In this document: one piece after another, positions 9,884 to 18,562 of the stretch
Position numbering within the stretch: the first letter of the stretch is position 1
Layout of the letters: each line of letters starts with the position of its first letter
Source: an uncultured Bacteroidales bacterium
GTDB taxonomy: Bacteria > Bacteroidota > Bacteroidia > Bacteroidales > Bacteroidaceae
Direction: 5' to 3'
Assembly: GCA_947303715.1 (NCBI GenBank)
Contig: CAMYYY010000012.1
Location: 1 to 62,177 of the forward strand
Length of the DNA: 62,177 bases
Notes under the pieces: model-generated
The model's database searches: none
Seen by the model: only the letters and a program-made list of their open reading frames with translations
What the model was told of the DNA's origin: nothing
Translations under genes and position numbers: made by a program

Positions 9884-10600
9884 TTAGTCATCTGGGGTGA
9901 GGTTGTCCACATTAATGATATGAAGTTCAATAGCGCGGACAACGAGGCGTGTGGAATTGATGGAACGTCCGTCGTTGTCGGGGAAAAGGCGTGAAACCAG
10001 ATCCACTTGGCGTTTTTCCAGAGATTTGGTGCTGAAAGGCATCGTCCGTAGTCCGGCTATCATGTCCTTCGTGTAACCTAGGGCAAGATGGCGGAGGAAG
10101 CGTTCATCGTATTCATCGATGTCGTAAGTGATGATGGCCTTTCGCCGCAGGGTTTCTGCGTTGACGAATTGGCGGAAACGGGCGACAATCTTCTCCAGGA
10201 TAGGCTGATTGAAGACCCATTGTTTGCCCTCCATGACGCGTTGTACCTCGCTCCGGGTGAGCAACTCGCCGGTTTTCAGTACAATGCCATTGGCTCCAGC
10301 GTCAAGAGCATCTACCCAAAGTTTTTCGTTCAGCACTTCGCCTGTGAAGATGAGTACTTTTACCGAAGGATATTTTTTGCGGATGTTCCGACAGATATCT
10401 ACACCAATGGTTGTGGAGCCGCCCAACCCAAGGTCGAGCAACACCATATCGGGAAGTTCCTTTTCCATCAGCGGCCAGAAGGCCTCCTCCGTCATAGCCG
10501 TACCGATGACTTCCGCTTCGGGAATTTCGTTGCGGAATATCTCCTCTGTCCCTTTCAGCTCCAGTCGGACGTCTTCAACAATGATTACTTTCCAAGACAT
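9884..10600 (-). CDS. Response regulator, REC domain plus divergent C-terminal helical domain
   Basis: A 238-residue cytosolic regulator. The receiver domain (about residues 1-130) shows the acidic pocket (VEDVRLE) and the phosphoacceptor aspartate in MVLLDLGLGG near residue 57. The rest, about 150-238, has helical segments including LGYTKDMIAG and STKSLEKRQVDLVSRL, spaced like a LuxR-type HTH but divergent. DNA binding is therefore an inference. It lies 30 bases downstream of the sensor kinase gene and is its obvious partner. Confidence 0.9.
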   Translation of the reverse strand: MSWKVIIVEDVRLELKGTEEIFRNEIPEAEVIGTAMTEEAFWPLMEKELPDMVLLDLGLGGSTTIGVDICRNIRKKYPSVKVLIFTGEVLNEKLWVDALDAGANGIVLKTGELLTRSEVQRVMEGKQWVFNQPILEKIVARFRQFVNAETLRRKAIITYDIDEYDERFLRHLALGYTKDMIAGLRTMPFSTKSLEKRQVDLVSRLFPDNDGRSINSTRLVVRAIELHIINVDNLTPDD

Positions 10601-10630
10601 AATTATTTTTTCTAATTGACAATTTCCTAT

Positions 10631-13600
10631 TTACGATTTACTTGTTCTTTTGCTGGCAGGTAGGGTGAAAAGAATGGTGAGTCCGCCATCAGGATTAGCT
10701 TGCTCGGCTTTGATGCGACAGCCGATGTGTCCAAAGTACTCATCGTGTTCACGTACTATCTGACGGCAGATGATATATCCTGTGTCATTAGCCGAGGGAT
10801 AGAAAAGTTCTTGCAGCTCATTAGGGGCAAGAGTCAGACCGCGATTTGTGAAACGGAACACAACGAATCCGTCCTCGCAACAAGCATTAACGGAGAGCAC
10901 CTGAGGAAGCACTATGGTGTCGTCTTCCTTCCTATGGGAACGCATTTTTTCATAGTTCTCAAGCATCTTTCGTGATGAGCTGGATAGCGCCTCATTTATC
11001 AGACTTTCCATAAGGTAGCCTAACATCACCTCATCGCCGCTGACGCAGCTGCCGTCGTGCGATACCTGAAGCGATAGCCCAGGAAGACCGGCGGAGGATG
11101 CTTTGTCCTGCAGGTATGTCGCAGCATTACTGAGCAATTCCTCACAGGAGATTTCCTGACGACGGAAGGGGCTGTCCTCCAGTTGTCGAGCAGCGCAGGA
11201 CGTCAAAGTACCGAAGATTTCGCGGTAGAAGTCTGTTAGCTCGGCCATGTCGAGGAGTTGCTTGCGGTCGGGTTCGCTGGTAGAACTCAAATGTTCAGCC
11301 ATCTTTCGTATACGTCCCGGATAGTAGGAGGTCTCGTGCTTGATGGTTGATAGGCAGTTGTCGAGCACCATGTTCTGCACGTGTAGGCGGTTTTCTTCGT
11401 AGCGGACACGGCGCATTTCGCTGTCTTCGTCCATCATTTGTTCCAATTCCCTGTCGCGTCTTTCCAGTTCGCGGCGGTGTGCCTTTCTTGGACGGACGAT
11501 GAATGTCCACCAGAAGATAATGAAAGCCAACAATACTACCAGTCCTACCACCAGCATGGTTACGATGTCGCGTCGCGTCTGTTGCATCCGAGCGATATAG
11601 TCGGCAAGCGTAGTGTCCTCGCTGGTCAGCTTATAGAGCTCGGTGTATGAACGATTGTTGAATCCGTAGTTGTCCAATTGGTGGAGGGCGAGGTAGGCAA
11701 TAGCAAGTTCGTTGCGCACGTCGAGGATGGTGTAGTAGTCTGTTTCGAAGTCACTCATCCACCATTGTGTTTCTGTGAGTCCACCACGTCGGCCCGTGAG
11801 GGTAAGGGTGTCGAGCTCGCTTTCGGAGCGTTGGCGCAGGTCGGCATTGAGGTAGCTTAGGGCGGAGTCGCCGTAGCAGATGGCATCTTCGTAGCGGCCT
11901 TCCAGATTGGCATAATAGACGCTGTCGGCTAATGCCGCTGCTCGGTTCAGCATTTGTTCGTCAGCATTGGCATTGATGTGGGTCGTCGCTATGGCCATTA
12001 CTATCGCCATAGCCCTTCGTACGGCCTTTGGCAGACGGAACCAGAAGCGGCTGCCTTGTCCTGGCGTGCTATCGATGCCCAGTTGGCAGACGGAGAAGAA
12101 ACTATCGGTCTTCTGATATTTTTCGATGATGCCCTTGCAGTTCATCAATCCGAAACCGCTGCCATGCTCGGATCCTTCACCTCCGATGCGCGACACGTCC
12201 ACAATCTTGTGGCCAAGGATTTCCTTGATGTCTTCTTCAGAAAGCCCCACGCCTGTGTCAGCGACGCTCAGTTCCACATAATCGTCCTTTACGTCGGTAC
12301 TGAGACTGATGCGTCCTCCTTCAGGCGTGAACTTGCGGGCATTGTCCGTCAACGTGTTCAACATGAAGAGCGTGAGCGCCCTGTCGGCTTTCACCCAGGC
12401 ATCAGTCTCAGCTACGTCAAGTTGTAGCCCTTGCCTTTCGAAGGCGCTTCGGCGGCGCGCAAGGATGTCGAAGAGCCCGCTGACGGCAAACGTCTCAATA
12501 TGCAGCCCCACAATACCTTGACGAGTCTGAATCCAACCTGCTAGAATGTCATTCAACTCCTCAATCCGCCCTGCGAGCTCGCTGACGTAAGAAAGGTCAA
12601 CAGAATTCGTTGACTTGCTGTCTTTTTGGCTTGTTGACTTTAGCGCATGGCGCATGCGGTCGATATAAGGGATAATGCTGGTGACAATAGCCAGCGATGC
12701 TTTGCGCCTGACGTAGGCTCGCTTGTTCTCTGCCAGTCCTCCGCGGTGTAGGGCCAGTTCATCGTAGAATTGTTCCATGCGCTCGTCGTGCCGTTCCCCC
12801 ATACGTCTGGTAAACTGCCGGTGGCGCGTCCGTGCCAGAATAGCCAGTACAGCAAAGCCGATGATAAACGCCACAAGGAATATCAGAAACGCCCCCGAAA
12901 ACTTTCGCACTTCTGCCGTGCGCCGCTCTGCTTCTGCCGTGCGGTATTCAAGCTCTTTATTCTCGCGGATAACCTCCAACATGTCTAAATAGATGTTGCG
13001 GTAGATATCCGACGAATCCTTCTTGCCCAATCCGGCGTAGGCCACGCTCACCTGCTCTGAGATACGGCACAGACATTCAGGCACGTTGTCCTCAGCAATA
13101 CAATCATAGGCCAGCTGTAACGTATCGAGCGACGCCAGCCAAAGCCCCGCTTTGTTGAGTGCTGCCGCACGATGAATGCGGGACTCCGTAACCCAATAGG
13201 CCGAGTCGCCATAATGCGAAAGCTTCCACGCTTGTCGCGCTAGTTCCTCGTCGCCCACATGGGCAGCAAGGCTGCGCATGAAGTGGTAGTGCCTCCATTG
13301 GGCCGAGTCGCGAGCCGCTAGCTCCTTCTCGTCGATGGCATCCATATCCGCCTGCACTTGATCGTAGTGCCCCATCGTGTAGTGATAGGTGACGGAGATA
13401 AGGTAGAATTCATCCCTTGCCCATTGGAATTGTTCCCGTTCGGCGGGGGTGAGCGACGCTTCCTCCTCCTCAATGCGGTCTATGGCATGACGGGCGCGGA
13501 GCCATTGCTCGTAGAACGCACGATTATCGGCCGTACGCTGATAGACGCGCATGGCATCTATTGCACGGTTCAGCACGTCTGTCTGACTTGTCGGGTGACA

Positions 13601-13648
13601 TCCCGTCAGCACAGCCGCCCACAGCAGCAAATAGAGCAGTTTCCTCAT
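10631..13648 (-). CDS. Tandem two-kinase sensor (lipoprotein-signal hybrid histidine kinase)
   Basis: This 1005-residue protein looks like two sensor kinases joined end to end. Module 1 has a lipobox-like signal (AAVLTGC), a TPR-like periplasmic region to about 250, a membrane helix at about 252-274, and a canonical ATPase domain (N box near 433 with NARKFTPEGG, G1 DTGVGLS, G2 GSGFGLM near 493). Module 2 starts at about 545 with a second signal-like hydrophobic stretch, a second extracytoplasmic region, a helix near 696-712, an H-box-like IKHETSYYPG near 768, and an ATPase-like domain lacking clear G boxes. It resembles Bacteroidetes DUF5112/DUF5113 kinases (recalled, not searched). It carries a decayed copy of the STSQQVNK repeat near 336-348. 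The response regulator follows at 30 bases. A -7-like TATCTTCG lies 7 bases before the start. Confidence 0.9.
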   Translation of the reverse strand: MRKLLYLLLWAAVLTGCHPTSQTDVLNRAIDAMRVYQRTADNRAFYEQWLRARHAIDRIEEEEASLTPAEREQFQWARDEFYLISVTYHYTMGHYDQVQADMDAIDEKELAARDSAQWRHYHFMRSLAAHVGDEELARQAWKLSHYGDSAYWVTESRIHRAAALNKAGLWLASLDTLQLAYDCIAEDNVPECLCRISEQVSVAYAGLGKKDSSDIYRNIYLDMLEVIRENKELEYRTAEAERRTAEVRKFSGAFLIFLVAFIIGFAVLAILARTRHRQFTRRMGERHDERMEQFYDELALHRGGLAENKRAYVRRKASLAIVTSIIPYIDRMRHALKSTSQKDSKSTNSVDLSYVSELAGRIEELNDILAGWIQTRQGIVGLHIETFAVSGLFDILARRRSAFERQGLQLDVAETDAWVKADRALTLFMLNTLTDNARKFTPEGGRISLSTDVKDDYVELSVADTGVGLSEEDIKEILGHKIVDVSRIGGEGSEHGSGFGLMNCKGIIEKYQKTDSFFSVCQLGIDSTPGQGSRFWFRLPKAVRRAMAIVMAIATTHINANADEQMLNRAAALADSVYYANLEGRYEDAICYGDSALSYLNADLRQRSESELDTLTLTGRRGGLTETQWWMSDFETDYYTILDVRNELAIAYLALHQLDNYGFNNRSYTELYKLTSEDTTLADYIARMQQTRRDIVTMLVVGLVVLLAFIIFWWTFIVRPRKAHRRELERRDRELEQMMDEDSEMRRVRYEENRLHVQNMVLDNCLSTIKHETSYYPGRIRKMAEHLSSTSEPDRKQLLDMAELTDFYREIFGTLTSCAARQLEDSPFRRQEISCEELLSNAATYLQDKASSAGLPGLSLQVSHDGSCVSGDEVMLGYLMESLINEALSSSSRKMLENYEKMRSHRKEDDTIVLPQVLSVNACCEDGFVVFRFTNRGLTLAPNELQELFYPSANDTGYIICRQIVREHDEYFGHIGCRIKAEQANPDGGLTILFTLPASKRTSKS

Positions 13649-13676
13649 TACGCCGCGAAGATAATGAAAAAATATG

Positions 13677-13768
13677 AATTAGGAATGAGGAATGAGGAAT
13701 TAATTTTAAAAAGGAAAATGTGGATTACAACTGCGAGCATCCAATTCCTGATTTCTAGTTCCTAATCA
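13677..13768. repeat. AGGAATG-word inverted repeat
   Basis: One arm iterates AGGAATGAGGAATG (13679-13700). The other (13741-13766) carries the complement, AATTCCTGATTTCTAGTTCC. The two can pair into a long imperfect hairpin spanning nearly the whole gap between the kinase start and the end of the RNA methylase gene. A related single arm appears at 19890-19916. Confidence 0.65.
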
Positions 13769-13770
13769 TT

Positions 13771-14571
13771 CTATTTCTTACGTAGCTCCCAAAAGGCTAC
13801 TGCTGAGGCTGCTGCCACGTTGAGCGAATCGACGCCATGCGCCATAGGGATGCGAGCCACGTAATCGGCACGAAGGATGACGTCGTGCGGCAGGCCGTCG
13901 CCTTCCGTGCCCATGATGATGGCTAACCGCTCCTCGTTTCCAAGCGCCTTGTCATCGAGGGGTACCGATTTGTCTGTCAGCGCCATTGCTACGGTTTTGA
14001 AACCCTTGTCGTGAAGGAGGTCAAAAAGCCCATCCGCAGAAACTGCAGTCCAAGGCACCAGGAATACCGCTCCCATACTGACGCGTACGGCACGCCGGTT
14101 CAGCGGGTCGCAGCTGTCGGCTGTCACCAGCAACCCGTCAATACCCAGCGCCGCAGCACTACGGAAGATGGCGCCGATGTTTGTTGAGTCGCACACTCCG
14201 TCGATGACGCATACGCGTCGCGCCCCTTGCAACACCCCTTCTGCCGTCTTCGGAGCAGGGCGGCGCATGGCGCAGAGCACCCCACGCGTCAGCGTGTAGC
14301 CTGTCAGTTGTGCCAGCAACTCGCGCTCCCCCGTATAGACGGTGATGTCGCCACAACGAGCCACGATGTCAGCTGCGTCGCCCGTCACATGACGTTGTTC
14401 CATCAGCAACGACACAGGCTCAAACCCTGCATCCAGCGCCACACGTATCACCTTCGGGCTCTCCACGATGAACAGCCCCTCAGCCTCCGTGCCTTTCCGC
14501 GGGTTTGCAAGTCCTGCATAAACCCTTACGCTCGGCTCTTCAAGCGATGTCAATGTAATAATCCGTGCCAT
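13771..14571 (-). CDS. TrmH/SpoU-family RNA 2'-O-methyltransferase
   Basis: A 266-residue SPOUT methyltransferase. The C-terminal half has the three SPOUT motifs: DSTNIGAIFRSA, IIMGTEGDGLP and the SLNVAAASAVAFWEL end that forms the SAM-binding knot. The N-terminal 100 residues resemble the substrate-binding domain of the rRNA methylases in this family. It should transfer methyl from SAM to a ribose 2'-OH in rRNA or tRNA; the exact nucleotide cannot be read from sequence. The gene is monocistronic. Upstream is ATCTTCGCGGCG, a string shared with the regions before the kinase and tilS genes. Confidence 0.93.
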   Translation of the reverse strand: MARIITLTSLEEPSVRVYAGLANPRKGTEAEGLFIVESPKVIRVALDAGFEPVSLLMEQRHVTGDAADIVARCGDITVYTGERELLAQLTGYTLTRGVLCAMRRPAPKTAEGVLQGARRVCVIDGVCDSTNIGAIFRSAAALGIDGLLVTADSCDPLNRRAVRVSMGAVFLVPWTAVSADGLFDLLHDKGFKTVAMALTDKSVPLDDKALGNEERLAIIMGTEGDGLPHDVILRADYVARIPMAHGVDSLNVAAASAVAFWELRKK

Positions 14572-14627
14572 AAACTTTTTTCCGCCGCGAAGATTCTGGA
14601 GGCAAACAAACTATTGTTTGTGATTAA

Positions 14628-14900
14628 TTAAAACAAGTCTGAATGGGTACCTGTATCTACTAATATCAAGCGTAATTCAAAATTGTCTTGTTCCCATATT
14701 AACAGCCAGTCGGGTTGAATATGGCACTCCCAACATCCCTTGTACTTTCCTTGCAACTTGTGAGGATGGTATAATTCTGGGAGTTCACCTTTTTCTTGGA
14801 GAATATCCAAAACCGTTGCAAAAGCAGACACATCAAGTCCTCGGCGGACACATCGTCTTAACGAGCGTTTGAACTGCCCAGTATAAATTACCTCGTACAT
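14628..14900 (-). CDS. YafQ-family mRNA interferase toxin
   Basis: A 90-residue RelE/ParE-superfamily toxin. The family signature CHIQPDWLLIW near residue 58 and the C-terminal TGTHSDLF, carrying the catalytic histidine of YafQ, are both intact. YafQ toxins cleave mRNA at the ribosome. The start lies 4 bases after the antitoxin stop, the usual antitoxin-first order. A full-length, intact reading frame suggests a working module. Confidence 0.93.
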   Translation of the reverse strand: MYEVIYTGQFKRSLRRCVRRGLDVSAFATVLDILQEKGELPELYHPHKLQGKYKGCWECHIQPDWLLIWEQDNFELRLILVDTGTHSDLF

Positions 14901-14904
14901 GGTA

Positions 14905-15111
14905 TTAACCCAGAATTTGTTTAATCAAGTCTTCTGAGTTTTTTGCGTGATAGACATTTCCTTTACGAATGTCTTCCAGCCCTTTGTCTATACCGCTCTT
15001 ACGCTCTTGACGAATTTTCCATCCCATTTTTTTGGAAATCGTCCGTAAAAAACTCATATCTGCATCGGGCAATGAGATATTTACAGTCTTATTATTTAAT
15101 CCAACATTCAT
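14905..15111 (-). CDS. Antitoxin of the YafQ module (RelB/DinJ-like)
   Basis: A 68-residue small protein (MNVGLNNKTVNISLPDAD...) immediately upstream of the toxin gene. Position, size and the N-terminal beta-strand-like NKTVNISLP suggest a DNA-binding antitoxin that neutralises YafQ and represses its own promoter; sequence similarity to known antitoxins is weak. The frame is open to 15162, but the ATG at 15111 lies just downstream of the promoter, so longer starts would fall inside promoter sequence. Confidence 0.85.
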   Translation of the reverse strand: MNVGLNNKTVNISLPDADMSFLRTISKKMGWKIRQERKSGIDKGLEDIRKGNVYHAKNSEDLIKQILG

Positions 15112-15131
15112 AATTATTGTTTTTTCGATTG

Positions 15132-15163
15132 CAAAGATAGTGCAAGAAGAGAGAAATACCAAA
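15132..15163 (-). promoter_or_regulatory. Promoter of the toxin-antitoxin module
   Basis: On the minus strand TTTG (15163-15160), 20 bases and TATCTTTG (15139-15132) form a near-consensus promoter, with the antitoxin ATG about 20 bases downstream. Confidence 0.8.
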
Positions 15164-15539
15164 TTTATTTGAGTATTTCCAAGCTGTAACCTATTTGAAG
15201 GCTCCTGATGGGGAATAAAAAAATAGAGTGAACTGAGTGAAAAAGCAAAGTAATAGTGGCTTTTTTCTTTGCTTTGTCTTTTCTTTTTCTTTTATTTACA
15301 AAAAATGAGAAGAAAAGAAAGATAAAAAAACTATCTCCACCTCAGAAAAAGCGATGAGGTGGAAAAACGGGAAACGTTCTCGTCAAGGTCTTTAGACAAT
15401 TGGGGGGGGCAATAGTTGGTCTTTTCTTCCTTATAATGACCAAATGTACCTTTTCTTCCCCCTCTCTTGTCTTATGACGGAACAACAATTAAATCATAAT
15501 TACTTCAGGAAGAAGCCTCCCTTGGTTTACAACAATGTG
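15164..15539. other. Gene-free AT-rich gap with two hairpins
   Basis: No open frame here is supportable. It holds a complementary pair AAAGCAAAG (15242-15250) and CTTTGCTTT (15267-15275). A stronger 9-bp stem, TCCACCTCA/TGAGGTGGA (15336-15363), is followed on the minus strand by a seven-T run and is a good terminator for the zinc-ribbon gene. An eight-G run lies near 15402-15409. Confidence 0.6.
15336..15363 (-). terminator. Terminator after the zinc-ribbon gene
   Basis: A 9-bp perfect stem with a 10-base loop is followed on the minus strand by TAGTTTTTTTATC. It lies about 180 bases beyond the stop at 15540. Confidence 0.6.
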
Positions 15540-15746
15540 TTATCCGTCATATTCATGTTCAAACCCACATTTGCCACAACAGTAATATGATTTTGTCTTT
15601 CCAAGGGCACCTCCTAATAATCCAACAGGACCTAATAAGACACCACCGACAGCCGCTTTTTTGAGGCTAAATCCTTTTTTTTGCCGATCAATTTTTTTCC
15701 AACTTGAAACATTGCCACACATTGGGCATTTACTTGGTGCTTTCAT
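15540..15746 (-). CDS. Small zinc-ribbon protein
   Basis: A 68-residue protein with two CxxC knuckles, KCPMCG near the start and CCGKCG near the end, separated by a Gly/Leu-rich hydrophobic stretch (GGVLLGPVGLLGGALG). This is a common layout for small zinc-ribbon proteins of unknown function. The ATG at 15746 puts the first knuckle near the N-terminus, as usual for the type. The frame is open to a GTG at 15878 and, without a start, to about 15940, so a longer protein is possible. A promoter at 16048-16078 points this way. Confidence 0.65.
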   Translation of the reverse strand: MKAPSKCPMCGNVSSWKKIDRQKKGFSLKKAAVGGVLLGPVGLLGGALGKTKSYYCCGKCGFEHEYDG

Positions 15747-16047
15747 ATTGTTCTTTTTTGCCTCACTGTTTCCTCCGTTTGGCATTAAAAAATAATAATA
15801 TGGTGTGGAAACTTGTTGCTTCACTCCTTTGATAGGCTTCTCGCATTGCCCTTTCCCGTGAGTAAAGCAATAGCCCACACCAATCAGGTATATCGGATTG
15901 CCAATGGCAAAGTTGATATTACCTAACGTGTGGTGCTATTACCACCATCTTCACGGGATCAATTTTGCGAGAATCTATCAAAGGAAGATGAATTCAATAA
16001 CACCTTTTCCAAATGTCTGCCATGCGGTCTTACGATGCATAACGGGA

Positions 16048-16078
16048 CAAAGATAGTGATAGCCGAACGAATTTGCAA
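16048..16078 (-). promoter_or_regulatory. Minus-strand promoter, probably for the zinc-ribbon gene
   Basis: TTG (16078-16076), 20 bases and TATCTTTG (16055-16048) on the minus strand match the promoter grammar used elsewhere in the window. The next supportable gene downstream is the zinc-ribbon gene. Confidence 0.6.
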
Positions 16079-16176
16079 GAAAAACATAATTTTTTTATAA
16101 AACACGAAGTGAAGCCTGTCAAAAACTTCGTTTAGGATAAAACAAATTGCGGTACAGCTAAAAAAGTTTGTAAAAC

Positions 16177-16277
16177 ATCTACACAATCTACACGAACGAG
16201 GTATCGGGTTGAATTATTGCTGTTTGAAGCGTGTAGATGGGGCGTTTTAATCTACACTATCTACACAATCTACACGG
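16177..16277. repeat. ATCTACAC-word cluster
   Basis: The octamer ATCTACAC or its complement GTGTAGAT occurs repeatedly: a pair near 16177-16194, an inverted copy near 16230 and a triplet near 16251-16276. It resembles the other locus-specific word clusters but uses its own word. Confidence 0.7.
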
Positions 16278-16394
16278 TTTTTGGTGATTTTGCAGAAAAA
16301 AGCACTATAGAATTATTCGTATCATTCGGATATTTTGCCGTTCATATAAACAAAAAAATGGACGTATGAAACGAATGTTTTCGCAACGTTTGAT

Positions 16395-16565
16395 GTCGTT
16401 TATAAACAGGGGCGGCGTTTATATAAACACGCCCCCTGTTTATATAAACACGGGCGCTGTTTATAAACAGAATAGGCGAATGGAAAAATAACGCAGGCAA
16501 ATAAATTCTCAGAGCAGGCGAATAATTTTTTAACGCAGGGGAATAATTTGCCAGCGCAGGCAACT
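16395..16565. repeat. TTTATATAAAC palindromes plus GCAGGCGAATAA tandem units
   Basis: Four variants of the palindrome GTTTATATAAAC lie at about 16398-16471, separated by GGGGCG/CGCCCC strings that pair with each other. They are followed by four degenerate AACGCAGGCGAATAA units at about 16490-16565. Short frames running through it are repeat translations, not genes. Confidence 0.75.
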
Positions 16566-16603
16566 GTTGGGAGGAAGAAAAGGAAACTTTTTGGAGGTTT
16601 TGT

Positions 16604-16635
16604 TTTGTTCTGTCTGGATTTTTTTCGTATCTTCG
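16604..16635 (+). promoter_or_regulatory. Promoter of the beta-glucuronidase operon
   Basis: TTTG (16604-16607), 20 bases and TATCTTCG (16628-16635), about 75 bases before the ATG at 16712. Confidence 0.65.
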
Positions 16636-16711
16636 CAGCCGGTATAGATTATAGATTGAAGATTGAGAATTGAAGATTGAAGCTGAAGATTGAACTAAAA
16701 ATAGAAATAAA

Positions 16712-18562
16712 ATGAACAGAATGCGTTTTTTCCTTTTTTCCGTCGCCCTTATTCTGGTGCTGACGGGCGTGCGGGCAGAGGGGCTTCCCCTTGTAGGCAA
16801 CATCGGCGGACGTGACGTCACGTCGCTGAATGGCGACTGGAACTACATCGTCGATGTGCAGGAGGAGGGATACTACGACTACCGTATGAACGTCACCCGC
16901 TGGGGCTTCTTCCAGAATGCCAAGCCACGGCGTCCTGAGGAACTCATTGAATATGACTTCGACAAGGCTGCCACCATGAAAGTTCCTGGCGACTGGAACA
17001 CGCAGGACGAGCGCCTCTTCTTCTACGAGGGCACGGTATGGTTCAAGCGCTCCTTCAACTGGACGAAAGCCGAGGGCCGTCGCACGTTGCTCTACTTCGG
17101 CGCCATCAACTACGAGGCACACGTCTATGTGAACGGCACGAAGGTGGGGAGCCACGTGGGAGGCTTCACACCCTTTAACTTCGACATCACCAATCAGCTG
17201 CGCGAAGGCGATAACTTCGTCATTGTCAAGGTGGACAACAAACGCCATGCTGAGGACGTGCCCACGCAGATCTTCGATTGGTGGAACTATGGCGGCATCA
17301 CACGCGATGTGCTGCTCGTCAGCGTTCCTGAAACCTATATTGAGAACTACACATTGGCGCTTGATCCTCATGCACTTGATGCGCAGACGGGCAAGAAGGC
17401 GAAGAAGGGCGCACTACCCATCAACTTCTCGCTACGGCTGAATCGTCCTGAGGCAGGACAGGCGGTAACCCTCGCAATCCCTGAGCTGAAGTTGAAGCAG
17501 ACGCTTACTACCGACGAGGAGGGCTGCATTGCCGCAACGCTGAAGGCCAAGCCTCAGCTTTGGACGCCTGAGAATCCTAAATTATATAAGGTAGAGCTGA
17601 CGTTGGCAGGGGAGACGCTGGCAGACGAAATCGGCTTCCGCACCATCACCACGCGCGGCAAGCAAATCCTGCTGAATGGCGAGCCCATCTTCCTGCGCGG
17701 CATCAGCATCCATGACGAGAAGCCCAACGGGGGAGGGCGTACAAATACCGTCGAGGACTCCCACACGTTGCTTACTTGGGCAAAGGAGCTGGGTTGCAAC
17801 TTCGTCCGTCTGGCTCATTATCCGCATAACGAGAATACCGTTCGTGAGGCCGAGCGCATGGGCATCCTCGTCTGGTCGGAGATTCCCGTTTATTGGACGA
17901 TTGCCTGGACAAACCCTGCGACGTTTGACAACGCGCGCCAGCAGCTGACGGATATGATAAGCCGCGACCAGAATCGCGCCAACGTCATTATCTGGAGTAT
18001 TGCCAACGAGACTCCTCACGGCGCCGACCGAGAGAACTTCCTCAGCCGTCTTGCCACTCATGCCCGTGAGCTTGACAACACGCGCCTCATCAGTATGGCT
18101 ATGGAAGTGACGTCGGCTTCGAACTATCACAACCGTCTTAACGACAACATGAACAAGTACGTGGACGTCATCAGCTTCAATCAGTATATCGGCTGGTATC
18201 GCGACGTGAACGATGCCCCCAAGATGACGTGGGAGGTGCCTTACGAGAAGCCCGTCATCGTCAGCGAGTTCGGCGGGGGAGCCAAGTATGGCTATCGAGG
18301 CCCGAAGAACCAGCGCTGGACGGAGGAGTTCCAAGAGAATCTTTACCGCGAGAACGTCGCCATGTTGGAGAAGATTGACGGGCTTTCGGGCACTACGCCT
18401 TGGATTCTGAAAGATTTCCGCTCGCCCCGCCGTGTGCTCGACGGCATTCAGGATTACTACAACCGCAAGGGCCTCTACTCCGACAAGGGCGAGCGCAAGC
18501 TGGCTTTCTACGTGATGAAGGAGTGGTACGAAAAGATTAAGAATGAGTGGAATAAGAAGTGA
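16712..18562 (+). CDS. GH2 beta-glucuronidase, exported
   Basis: A 616-residue exported GH2 enzyme with a signal peptide (FSVALILVLTGVRAEG, cleavage near 22). The acid/base is Glu433 in SIANETP and the nucleophile Glu519 in SEFGGGA. Residues 584-586 are Asn-Arg-Lys in YYNRKGLYSDKG, the NxK motif that in beta-glucuronidases binds the glucuronate carboxylate and separates them from beta-galactosidases. That makes beta-glucuronidase (or galacturonidase) the best call. It would release glucuronic acid from plant, host or drug conjugates. Its 3' end overlaps the HD-domain gene by 20 bases. Confidence 0.9.
   Translation: MNRMRFFLFSVALILVLTGVRAEGLPLVGNIGGRDVTSLNGDWNYIVDVQEEGYYDYRMNVTRWGFFQNAKPRRPEELIEYDFDKAATMKVPGDWNTQDERLFFYEGTVWFKRSFNWTKAEGRRTLLYFGAINYEAHVYVNGTKVGSHVGGFTPFNFDITNQLREGDNFVIVKVDNKRHAEDVPTQIFDWWNYGGITRDVLLVSVPETYIENYTLALDPHALDAQTGKKAKKGALPINFSLRLNRPEAGQAVTLAIPELKLKQTLTTDEEGCIAATLKAKPQLWTPENPKLYKVELTLAGETLADEIGFRTITTRGKQILLNGEPIFLRGISIHDEKPNGGGRTNTVEDSHTLLTWAKELGCNFVRLAHYPHNENTVREAERMGILVWSEIPVYWTIAWTNPATFDNARQQLTDMISRDQNRANVIIWSIANETPHGADRENFLSRLATHARELDNTRLISMAMEVTSASNYHNRLNDNMNKYVDVISFNQYIGWYRDVNDAPKMTWEVPYEKPVIVSEFGGGAKYGYRGPKNQRWTEEFQENLYRENVAMLEKIDGLSGTTPWILKDFRSPRRVLDGIQDYYNRKGLYSDKGERKLAFYVMKEWYEKIKNEWNKK

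Larger units (their letters stand above)
15879..16711. other. 833-base intergenic region, repeats and promoters only
   Basis: I find no supportable gene. It holds a minus-strand promoter (16048-16078), a cluster of ATCTACACAATCTACAC words (16177-16277), a cluster of TTTATATAAAC palindromes and GCAGGCGAATAA units (16395-16565), the promoter of the beta-glucuronidase (16604-16635), and a GATTGAAGATTGA iteration just before its start (16650-16695). A short minus-strand frame after the 16048 promoter (MHRKTAWQTFGKGV..., about 20 codons) could be a leader peptide, but has no other support. Confidence 0.6.

Noticed and set aside
15959..16186. A 75-residue minus-strand frame
   Set aside because: It contains a consensus promoter and has no protein-like features.
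16342..16821. A 159-residue minus-strand frame before the beta-glucuronidase
   Set aside because: It translates palindrome and tandem repeats (PALANYSPALKNYSPAL) and overlaps a promoter and a real gene start.
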